Below the pieces are notes generated by a model. It searched no databases, was not told where the DNA came from, and was given only the letters and a program-made list of their open reading frames with translations. Positions 55,039 to 64,000 of a stretch of DNA of 64,000 nucleotides are shown one piece after another. Position 1 is the first letter of the stretch, and each line of letters starts with the position of its first letter. Source of the DNA: Cladophialophora immunda (taxonomy: Eukaryota > Ascomycota > Eurotiomycetes > Chaetothyriales > Herpotrichiellaceae); NCBI RefSeq assembly GCF_000835495.1, contig NW_015622545.1, forward strand, positions 3,612,777 through 3,676,776. The letters are read 5' to 3'. A program made the translations under genes and the position numbers.

Positions 55039-56996
55039 CTACACCTTGCTCGGCTTCTCGCCAACTGCCTCCACGATCTCGGCGTGCCCGATCTCGGCGC
55101 TCTTCACGTCCATAGCCACCGGGTCCATGTCTTCGTGGTGCACGACCTTCTCGACAGCCACGACGGCTTGGTCGGCGAGAGCCTTGTCCTCGAACACTAT
55201 CGAAAGATGTTAGCGTGAAGACTCCACGATGTCCCGGGCTCAAGAACAAAATAGAGGAGAGAAGAGGAGACCAGGACTGGGCAAGAAGGGTGGGTGACAC
55301 TTACAAAAGGCCAGCTCCTCCAGCGTCCTCCCTGCCGTCTCGGGGAAGAAGAACCACACGAAACAGATCTCAAAGGCCAGCCAGCAACAGTACGTAATCA
55401 GCCATTTCCAGCTGATGTTCTGTAGGCCAATGGGGTTCACAAACGTGGTGAAGAACCCGGCCAGTCTGCCGAACAGTTGGAACACGGAGATTCCGCGAGA
55501 TCGTTCCGCATACGGCCAGAGCTCCACGAGGTAGGTGTACGTCAGGGCGTTGTAGCCGATGTTGTAGCAAGGCGCATAGAGGAAGATGAAGAAGATTGTC
55601 GCAGTGCCTGCGGCTGCGTTGGTCCGACCGGCCTCGACAGCCGATATTGATTGCTGCATCGTCACAGTCCAGCAAATGTAGACGACGAGTAAGCTGCACG
55701 TGCAGGTAAGATACATGGTCCGGCGCTTGAAGCGGGTCACTAGCATTGCGGCGGTGAACGCACAGACGAGGGACCAACACGAGTTGCCAAGGTTGATTTT
55801 CTGTTTGAAGATGCTGTCCGTGTGGCCGATCATGGCCAGCAGGTCGCCGAGGTAATATGAGATTAATGTGTTGCCCGACCATTGGGTGAATAGCCCGAGG
55901 AAAGAGGAGATGAAGACGCGTCGGCGCATACCTGGAGAATGGACGACGGACAACCAAGATTTCCTCGATGCTTCCAGCTCCAGGCGGATGGTGGTCTGCA
56001 TTTGAGCCATTTCAGCGCGCACGAATTCAGAATCCCGGTCACCTTCGGCATGATATTTTACCAGGATGTCGTACGCCTCTTCAGAGCGGTCCTTGGTGAT
56101 CAACCAACGTGGGCTCTCTGGCAAAAAATAGACGCAGCAGATTTGTAACAACGACGGAGCCATTTGCAGAAGAGAAGGGATTCGCCAGGCCCAATTGCTT
56201 GCGATGCTGTTTGTCCCGAAAGTGATGCCAGCGGCAGCGATTTGACCTGCCAGTTTCGACCTATCAGCAACGCCAACCAATCTTTCAGGTCTCTCATTGA
56301 CAGAAAACACCAGAAGACTCTCATCTGGAAAGACACTTACCTATGAAATAGGATACATTGAACAAAGACGTCAAAACGGGTCGTTCCTTGGGATACCCGA
56401 GTTCACCAATCAGGGCAGAGCCAGAGACAATGCAAGTCGGTATCCCAAAACCCAGAATCAGACGGGCAGCGATGTACATGCCAACTGAAGCTCAAGATTA
56501 GCATAAAACCACCGAGCCATAGACTCAGGACGGACCATTTCGCGCAAACCCTTGGATGAGGGCGCCGACGACCATGATGAGCGAACCAAGGAAGATGGAT
56601 CCTCTTCGTCCCAGTTTCTCGTTGACAATCGGAATGAAAGGTAGAGAGCAGATGGCACCAAGCGAATAAGCCGCGGCAATGATGCCTTTCAGAGAGCCCT
56701 CAGGGTCACCAAAGTCTGCGACCAAATAGATTAGCACGTTTCTTGTTGCACACCGGTCTGGGAGGAGGTGTACATTCAATCCAAGACGGGACAATCTGTA
56801 GGGCATTGATCATTTGCGAGTCAAATCCAGAAGTCAACTCAATGCCCATACATGTTGGGAAGAGCATGAAGTAGAGATATCGCAGGTTCCGTTTGCGATA
56901 CCAGGGCACTTTGTCTTCCTCGGCGATACGGGTGAGGATGGGGTCGGAGGCGCCGACCTCATGGGTGGCGGGCTTGAATATCTTGGTAGTCGCCAT
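55039..56996 (-). CDS. MFS sugar transporter (sugar porter family)
   Basis: Model: complement(join(55039..55196,55305..56246,56341..56484,56536..56715,56774..56996)), 548 residues. All four introns are in phase 1. About twelve membrane helices. Sugar-porter marks: GFDSQMINALQ in helix 1, LGRRGSIFLGS between helices 2 and 3, AARLILGFGIP in helix 4, YFLPESPRWLI after helix 6, VELWPYAERSRG, and FFPETAGRTLEELAFLFEDKA at the end of helix 12. It resembles the fungal lactose/hexose permease group. Substrate cannot be predicted. The C-terminal tail from exon 5 is acidic and soluble. Divergent from the molybdenum cofactor sulfurase gene. Confidence 0.93.
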
Positions 56997-58538
56997 AATG
57001 AGCACAATGTTAGTTTCCAATACTGACAGTAAGAGCAGACCACTCTTTCCCCCAAAGGTGGCCGAGGGGAGTCCTAGCTCTTATTTCTATTCTTTGGAGA
57101 CCACCTCCGAGGAACAGCCGCGACCACGACATGAGGAAGGCAAATTTATCCTCGCTTGTAACCTATATCACCCTAGTTGGAGACCCCAAGAAATGCAGCA
57201 ACACCTGGTAATGGCACAGGAAGGAGAAAATGTGTATGGAGAGTGGAGCTGCGAGGTGGAGAAATGGGAATCTGGGGTCGGTCGCGGTGGGTTCTGACAA
57301 GGCAGCGGTCGTCGATCCTCGTCCGTAACCAATGGATCTGGTTACATCCACAAGCGACAGCCTCGCACAGGAGCTCTGGTAGAGGTTGACAGTCAGCCCG
57401 GAAGCCCTTGGCTCATGGTGCGGTTGAATGGCAACCGACGGTGACCCCAGCGCCTCAAGCCACATATTTCCAATCTCCAACCAGGATAGACCGAGCGGCA
57501 GATCTTGGACCTGTATGCTTCTGGCTGTATGGTCCGGACAAGACGATGGAAGGCTTAAGGGATAGGCCATTTAGCCTCAATGCAAGAGCCAAGCAGGGTA
57601 AAAGACAGCCAAGGACGCTTGCTCGAGCTCCGTGCTGGATGCGGATAGCGTCGGCAGAGGAGGATCTCTAAATGCCGTGCACTGATGCTCCGGAAGCCTT
57701 TAAACTCATCTGCGCCGAAAATTTTGTCATCATTTGTCGCGGAGTCTCGGTGGAGGAAGGGGACAGGTGGCAGAGGCATCGAGGTGAGTAAATGTGCAGG
57801 AAGGGAGTGCCTGCGATACCAAGTCGAATGGACGAACTCGGTAAAGCTCAGCCTCGCAGACAGATTTGGAGTAGCTCAGCCTGGCCAGCATCGCCGCCTT
57901 GACGGCCGTCAAAAGCGCCATTGCCTCCCCAACGCTGGTCACTCACCAACAAGCATAGGCGCTGCCATCATTCTGAGCACAAGGTAGGTACAGACGGTAT
58001 CTCCTATCTCGAGCACCGGCATCTTCATCATTTCTGGGTCAGTCGCTTCCACGATTGAACACCAATCCAAGATCTGCCCGTGACGTTATGGCAGAGCCAA
58101 GCATACCACCGATACCTCCGATTTCTTACCGGCCTTCCACCGCACTCGACGGCTGTATAGAGTTCTTTCCTTGCTGACAAGCTGCCTCGGTGTTCCATAT
58201 GTCCTCGTTATTAACAGGAATAGGGAATAAGTGACACATCCAGGATGAGATAAGAGCAAGCCCCAGCACCAATAAGACGACGAGACTCTCGGCCATCGGA
58301 GAACGCCGAACTTGGCCTTTCATGACTTGCACCTTTCTTCTTGCCTCGCCTCATCCCCCACCTCTCACCATCTCATCTCGTACTCGTACATCCACCGTTT
58401 CTTTCCTCCTTCTGACTGTCTCGCCATCCCCGAGAAGCAGCACTGATATATTTGACACTCATTCTGTCTCCTCAAGAGATCAATGGGCGGTGCAACCACG
58501 CCGACATCAGCCCGTCGAGATCGGCAGGTATTTCAGCC
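56997..58538. promoter_or_regulatory. Divergent region, transporter / MoCo sulfurase
   Basis: About 1.5 kb between the two starts. Only short frames, including a 68-codon minus frame at 58126-58332 with a hydrophobic stretch that has no other support. Confidence 0.4.
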
Positions 58539-61028
58539 ATGGCCACCATGACCGACGGCGTCAAACTGGTTTCCTCTTCCCGAGGGACCCAAGTTGTGGC
58601 AGACCTCGACCCAGAAACGGGCTACATCACCAATATTGACGATATTAGAGAGGCAGAATACCCGCAGCTGAATGACACGACTTATCTCGATCATGCCGGG
58701 ACTTCACTGTATGCAAAGTCCTTAATCCAAAAGTACTCCGAGGACCTCACAGGGAGCTTGTTCGGCAATCCGCATTCCGCCTCAGCGTCGTCGCAACTGT
58801 CCTCTCGTCGAATCGACGATGCTCGGCTTCAAGTCTTGCGCTTCTTCAATGCCGATCCCGGCAAATTCGACCTGGTCTTCGTTCCCAATGCGACAGCAGC
58901 CATCAAGCTTGTTGGAGATGCATTCCGAGACCATCCATCCGGGTTCAATTACTATTATCATGCTGAGGCTCACACTAGTCTAGTCGGGGTGAGGGAATTG
59001 GCGACAGGGGAGACGACCTGCTTTGCCAACGACAGAGAAGTTGAGGCGTGGCTGGAGGATTTGAATAATCAGCCTTCCATCATTAATGATCAGCTATCCC
59101 TTTTTGCCTACCCCGCGCAATCAAACATGACAGGCCGCCGGCTGCCGTTGAAATGGACTCGAAGGATACGTGACGCCACAAAGATTCCCGGTCTACCTTT
59201 GTACACTCTCCTCGACGCTGCCGCCCTGGTATCGACGGCTCCCTTCGACCTTTCGGATGATTGCACCGCGCCCGACTTCACCGCATTGAGCTTTTACAAG
59301 ATATTTGGCTTTCCAGATTTGGGAGCGCTGATAGTCCGCAAGTCCTCGGGCGACGTCCTCCGACGGCGAAAGTACTTTGGCGGAGGAACGGTAGACTCGG
59401 TCGCGATGTTGGGTGAAAGCTGGCACGCGAAAAAATTCCCCTCGTTGCACAGTAGTCTCGAGGATGGGACCGTGGCCTTCCACAGCATCATCGCACTGCA
59501 GGCGGCACTGGATGTCCACAGGAGACTGTATGGGTCAATGGAGAATGTCTCGAAGCATGCAAATTTCTTAGCTGCTACGCTCCGAGACCAGCTCCGCAAC
59601 CTGCACCACGCCAACGGAAGCAAGGTCTGCGCCATCCACTCTGATGGGCTTGTGGACTCTGCCGCGCAGGGGCCAACGTTCGCTTTCAACCTAAAAGACA
59701 GCCGCGGGCGGTACATCAGTAACTCGGAGGTAGAGAAGCTTGGCATCGTGAAGAATATACAGTTCAGGACCGGCGGCCTTTGCAATCCCGGCGGCATCGC
59801 GCGCGACCTTGGGCTTTCTGCGGACGAGTTGCGGCAGAATTACGCCGAAGGCCAACGGTGCGGAGACGAGAATGACATTATCAACGGCAAACCGACGGGT
59901 GCGATCCGGCTGAGTCTAGGTGCTATGAGCAATATGAAGGATGTCGTAACCTTCATCGATTTTATCAAAGAGTTCTACGTGGACCACGGCAGACCAGTGC
60001 AGCAAGAGAGGCATCCTTCAGGTGTTGGTCCGGCTCCGGCCCTGCCAGGTTTTGTGGTAGAGAGCCTGTCGGTCTTTCCCATCAAAAGCTGCGCAGCATA
60101 TAGAGTCCCCTGCGACGTTCTGTGGGAAGTGGGACCAAAAGGACTCGCCTGGGATCGAGAATGGTGTCTGGTCCACGAGGGCACCAACGTTGCGCTGAGT
60201 CAAAAGCGCTTCCCACGGATGGCACTTATTCGACCCGAGATCGACCTGCAAAAAAGCGTCCTTCGAGTCTCATTCGAATCCGAGTGTTCGCAAAACAAGA
60301 AGACGCTCCACCTCAGTTTGGATTCGAGCCTTATGCGCGCTGGCACTATTACCAAGTGTGAGCGCACGACCAACAGATCATCCAACGTCTGCGGCGAGAA
60401 TGTTGAAGTTCACGTCTACACTTCTCCCGAAGTGGTGGAGTTCTTCACTGAAGCGTTGGGCGTTCCCTGTACGCTTGCGAGGTTCCCTAATGACGGCACC
60501 ATCAGACAGGCCAAAGTGAGAGTGCCTGGTTTGCATCGTGGAAAGCAAGCCACCGAGGTCGGCAAATCAATCGCTTTGTCCAACGAAAGTCCCATCTTGC
60601 TTGTTTCTCGTTCGAGCGTCAACCGCCTCAACGAGCAAATCAAGCAGAATGGCGGAATCGGCAGGGCTGTCACAGCTGACTCTTTTCGAGGCAACATAGT
60701 CATCGCTGAGGACCTGGACCGGGGGCAAATGGAGACCCCATACATCGAGGATGAGTGGACAAGCCTACAGATAGGAGAGGATCCCGCGAACGTCTTTGAA
60801 GTCCTGGGGCCGTGCCAACGATGTCAAATGGTCTGTGTGGACCAGAAGAGTGCACAACGGAGGCAAGAGCCTTTTAGTACGTTGGCAAAAACGAGGCGCA
60901 AGGAGGGCCGAGTTTGGTTTGGCATGCACATGTGTTTGAAGCCGGGCGGCATTGCGGAGGAGTTCTCACACTGGCTGCCCGTTAGCATCAGGGTTGGAGA
61001 TCGGATTACGCCATGGACAGCAAGCTGA
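58539..61028 (+). CDS. hxB: Molybdenum cofactor sulfurase
   Basis: Single exon, 829 residues. The start is the ATG at 58539 (MATMTDG); the frame extends left only from weaker starts. The N-terminal NifS-like aminotransferase domain has YLDHAGTSLYAKSLI (about 48-62), GNPHSASASS (about 77-86) and the PLP lysine in LSFYKIFGF (K254). A Cys-containing RTGGLCNPGG loop (about 410-419) would carry the persulphide. The C-terminal MOSC part (about 510-829) has FPIKSCAAY and the CQRC/MCVDQ block. The enzyme adds the terminal sulphur to the cofactor of xanthine dehydrogenase and aldehyde oxidase; in Aspergillus the gene is hxB. Complete and intact. Confidence 0.95.
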   Translation: MATMTDGVKLVSSSRGTQVVADLDPETGYITNIDDIREAEYPQLNDTTYLDHAGTSLYAKSLIQKYSEDLTGSLFGNPHSASASSQLSSRRIDDARLQVLRFFNADPGKFDLVFVPNATAAIKLVGDAFRDHPSGFNYYYHAEAHTSLVGVRELATGETTCFANDREVEAWLEDLNNQPSIINDQLSLFAYPAQSNMTGRRLPLKWTRRIRDATKIPGLPLYTLLDAAALVSTAPFDLSDDCTAPDFTALSFYKIFGFPDLGALIVRKSSGDVLRRRKYFGGGTVDSVAMLGESWHAKKFPSLHSSLEDGTVAFHSIIALQAALDVHRRLYGSMENVSKHANFLAATLRDQLRNLHHANGSKVCAIHSDGLVDSAAQGPTFAFNLKDSRGRYISNSEVEKLGIVKNIQFRTGGLCNPGGIARDLGLSADELRQNYAEGQRCGDENDIINGKPTGAIRLSLGAMSNMKDVVTFIDFIKEFYVDHGRPVQQERHPSGVGPAPALPGFVVESLSVFPIKSCAAYRVPCDVLWEVGPKGLAWDREWCLVHEGTNVALSQKRFPRMALIRPEIDLQKSVLRVSFESECSQNKKTLHLSLDSSLMRAGTITKCERTTNRSSNVCGENVEVHVYTSPEVVEFFTEALGVPCTLARFPNDGTIRQAKVRVPGLHRGKQATEVGKSIALSNESPILLVSRSSVNRLNEQIKQNGGIGRAVTADSFRGNIVIAEDLDRGQMETPYIEDEWTSLQIGEDPANVFEVLGPCQRCQMVCVDQKSAQRRQEPFSTLAKTRRKEGRVWFGMHMCLKPGGIAEEFSHWLPVSIRVGDRITPWTAS

Positions 61029-63889
61029 ACGGGCGCCCGTTTCAAAGTGTTTGACAGAGTGGCTCCTGGAGTTCCTGGATTGGGATACCCTGTCCGAAGC
61101 CGCCCGAGATAAACACATCTCGGATCTCGTCGTCTTTCCAAACTCAACCGGTCTAGCCCTACGGAGGTTTTCAAGCGATGGGGCACAGTTTTCACAGAAG
61201 ACCAACAGAACGGAGTAGAGTGGACCACGACCGGCGTATCTGCCGTTTCTGGATCAAAGGCACAATTTGAAGGATTTGGTGTGCTGTGGAACAGACATGG
61301 GTCACTCTCCTCTAGCCAAACGACACGTCTGACATAATGGTGGCAGAGGTTATGCTGAGCCCCTCCATTGGAACCTTTCAGTAGGTTCATTGTAACAATA
61401 ATACTGCCGGAATAGCAGCTGGTCTGATCTGAGACCGGCCGTGACTTTTGAAAAACATCATCATTGCTGTCGAGTTTGTTGGACAACGCACTTCCTGTCA
61501 ATCTGGCTAACGATTTCGGTGCTGGTCTGCTTGGGGTAGTCGGCGAGTTCGGGATTTAGATGAAACCGGCAGCTTCCAGTGGCGCAGACGCTGAAGGAAA
61601 GCAACAAATCTGGAGAGGTTGGAGAGCTAACAAGCCACAAGCCAGGGAAGAATGACTGCGGGTACGACGGGGATATGCCCTGTTCCGCTCGCTAGTTAGG
61701 CAAACAGTTAAGCCCCACGAGCCCGCATACGAATACTCGTCCCAGTACTTCAGGACATGGGCTGTGGTCGCGCTCGCTCGTCTTGACGATGTCTCACCGA
61801 GTAGGGGGATAGAACAACCACGCCCTTCTTCTGAGGAGATGAAGATCCATGCACTCGGCACGAGGTATGCATTCAGTCCGCACTGCCTTTGCGAGGTGGC
61901 TGAAGAGAGCAACAAGAGCCCATTGGAGCTGTAATATCCCAGGGCGCCCGTATAGCTCTCGTGTTCGCGCTTTGCTTGCTCGCGTCATGTGTGTCCGGGC
62001 CTGTGTGTTTTCGGTGAGAGAACAAGCCGTCGACACTGCGTACTCGGACAGGACAAGACTTGCTCGTAATCAATGTGTTGATCCGCTAAGAAGGCAATGA
62101 AGATCACAACAAGAGGGGAGGGATCGGGAAATTTTCGTGAGAATAATGGGTGACTGGGTGCACGGTCAGCGTTGGGATGTCAGCCACAGACCAGCCATTA
62201 CTCGTAAGCGGTATCTGAAAGCCTTGTCATCCTATTTGTTTCAGTCACGAGGCGTGAGGGAGCCTTCTCCTGGCGTAGTGCGCGCCACCAGGACCTCGTC
62301 GTCAGAAGGAAGACTGAGGATTTATGGGGTCGAGTCGACAACCTGCCCGAAACAGGACGGCACCTCGACAATTTGAGAGACCATTTGAAGCCGAAAACGG
62401 AGCAAGGTTGGCTTCTAACCAACAATGTCCAAGAGCGTGTGACATTGGCCGTGAGGGTTGACCCAAGGGCTAACTCACAAGGTTAATTAGTGGTGGTGGT
62501 GTTGGTGGATAGCCGTGGGCGAGTGTGGTTGGAGCTGGATTGAGGTCGATTGGTGGAAGAAGCACCAGTTGCCCAAGGCACTACGCTGGCTGGCTGGGCC
62601 CTTTACCAGCCACCAGCCGCCACCGATGTCATGGCGTCATTCGGCAAGGAGGATGTATGTCAATCAGGTTGCTGGCAGAGAGGAGAGAAGGGATGAAGGG
62701 AGCACAGGGGAGTGGGAGAGATCGACGGAGAGATGGTTCGAATATACCTATCAGTACCTAAGGTAATTCAAGCGCCTAAGGCCGACGGTCCCAGCATTCC
62801 TACCTAGGCAGCCTTTATAGGGCGTGTAGGTACCTGGACTGTGGGCAAGTTGTAACGAATGGCCCCCATTGCAGACAGGCAGCCACAAGCCTCATGACTG
62901 AACCACCCTCGAACCTGCACCTGCAGCGGGCGGCCGTTCCTGGGGCCCGAGGCGCGTCATAGGGCAGCATCACTGGCTGCAAGCTCCTTCAACACTGCCA
63001 CTCTGCCACCTCTGCCACACTTGGCCATCGCATGGACGTTTGTCAATCAATTGTCTCGTTCACGAATCATTCTTGCTCATCCCCAACCCTGCTGGCTGAT
63101 CCTTCTCCTCTCATGTGCCACATCTAAACCGTCCAAAGTCAATCAGAAAAATCCCACCGTCAACCAGTGGCTCAAAGGCCTAAGCGACACAGGGGTGCTA
63201 TGGGGTAGTCCTGCCCCCCCTGCACCACCACCACCACCTCCTCCTCCTCCTCCTCCTCCTCTGCTGCCCTGGACGCCACCTGTTTATCTCTTCCCGTTGC
63301 GATCTTCGAGCCGCTTGTGGCCACCCCGGCTAAAGAGAGACAAGTTAAAACGAATCCACGTCCAGCTTCCTGCAGCTCGTAGCTGCCAGGGCCTCTTGAA
63401 CCTGCCTCTTTTTCTCCCCCCAGTCTCCGATCCCACTTGCGTATCACGATTCGGTTTGCCTGCGCCTCTTTTCCTCTTTCATCATCCTCTGCTCTCCATC
63501 CTTCTCGTCGCTCTCGTCGTTCCGTCGAACCAGACACACTGGCCACGGGGCATCCGTTGGAACAAGTCAAGCCCGGCCCAGTCCCACCAGCCAAACCACA
63601 AACCCATTCCCAGCAGAATCCACCAGCCAGGGTGTACCCAAGAACAAGGACCCTTTTATTAGTTCGTTCAGCACGGGCCTGCCTGCCTGAGCCACTCGAC
63701 CTCTCCTCGCTGCTGTTACTCCACTCGAATACCGTCACCACCTCCATCACCCGTAGCCCTCAACCACTGGGCCGGTTCACAACCATACGAGTCCGTCACT
63801 CATCTTTCCTCTCCTCTTCCCACTCGGCCTGTCGCGAACCATTTGCCATAGAAAGCCAGTACGGCCAAAAGTAAAAAAGCTTCTGCTGT
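61029..63889. other. Gene-poor right flank (2.9 kb)
   Basis: Downstream of MoCo sulfurase. No gene supported. It includes a GGTGGTGGTG run near 62490, several TACCTA/CCTAGG-type repeats at 62750-62840 next to TTTATAGGG, and a CCACCT/CCT polypyrimidine block at about 63215-63264. The last 700 bp are C/T-rich, as in a long 5' leader of the gene starting near 63890. Confidence 0.45.
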
Positions 63890-64000
63890 ATGAGAGCCCG
63901 TCGATCTGACGAGCTGACAGCCTTCGAGTCAACTTCGATCCAAGAGCCTCTCACATTCTCGAAATTTGACCCCCGCTCCCAATCGCGATTCATCAGATTG
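63890..64000 (+). CDS. Possible start of a gene running off the window
   Basis: An ATG at 63890 opens 37 codons to the edge without a stop (MRARRSDELTAFES...). It follows a long pyrimidine-rich leader. Too short to assign; it may be a real partial gene or chance. Confidence 0.3.
   Translation, partial: MRARRSDELTAFESTSIQEPLTFSKFDPRSQSRFIRL

Noticed and set aside
58126..58332. 68-codon minus frame with a hydrophobic stretch
   Set aside because: Sits in the MoCo sulfurase promoter with no other sign of expression; kept only as a remote possibility.
63021..63662. 213-codon frame with a poly-Pro run
   Set aside because: Produced by the CCT/CCA repeat; no start context or domain support. More likely a leader of the gene at 63890.
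1..64000. tRNA, rRNA, CRISPR arrays, intact transposons
   Set aside because: I looked for T-loop-like GTTCRA stretches with matching arms, long direct-repeat arrays, and transposase or reverse-transcriptase motifs, and saw no supported case by eye.

Overview
The window is nuclear DNA from a filamentous ascomycete (Pezizomycotina). The coding genes are interrupted by short introns, mostly 50-130 bp, with GTRNGT-type donors, CTRAC-type branch points and YAG acceptors. The gene content is fungal: a Mnn1-type GT71, Cap59/Cmt1-type GT69, a fungal-type proteasome, NatB and cytochrome-oxidase assembly factors, and a ZtGT2-like glycosyltransferase. I cannot fix the order. A Eurotiomycete of the black-yeast kind would fit, but that is only an impression. 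About 27 genes are supported. Most models were built by joining exons whose phases agree and whose joined protein matches a known family. A run of 100 Ns at 37468-37567 is an assembly gap inside a trinucleotide repeat.

Layout. 1-17 kb is rich in surface-glycan genes: a beta-mannosyltransferase-like protein (GT91), an Mnn1-like GT71, a Cap59/Cmt1-like GT69, a GT25, a small hot-dog thioesterase and a secreted cysteine-rich protein. A nucleolar G-patch gene (PXR1) lies among them. 17.8-31 kb is a housekeeping block: DNA polymerase delta small subunit, NAT9-like acetyltransferase, ribosomal protein eL38, a TUG/UBX protein, proteasome beta3, the NatB auxiliary subunit Naa25 and the twin-CX9C factor Cox23. 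31-37 kb holds a divergent cell-wall pair: a six-exon multi-pass GT2 synthase on the minus strand and a membrane-anchored GH16 glucanase on the plus strand.

37-40.5 kb is the odd part. It holds the (ACC/ACT)n repeat with the gap, a short coiled-coil gene built of 14-residue repeats, an unannotated minus-strand start exon encoding a perfect CCCH zinc finger, and then about 2 kb with no gene I can support. 40.5-64 kb returns to scattered genes: an Fe(II)/2-oxoglutarate dioxygenase, a 1330-residue proline-rich/coiled-coil protein, a zinc alcohol dehydrogenase with an 11-nt micro-exon, an orphan protein, a DUF202 membrane protein, a MARVEL protein, an MFS sugar transporter and molybdenum cofactor sulfurase. 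A possible gene start runs off the right edge.

How they may work together. The clearest functional theme is the cell surface. Four different glycosyltransferase families sit within about 14 kb at the left end, and a GT2/GH16 pair lies further right. The left group could act on one mannose-containing glycan, but this is inference from co-location only. The remaining genes look like ordinary chromosomal neighbours. I saw no tRNA, rRNA, CRISPR or intact transposon.
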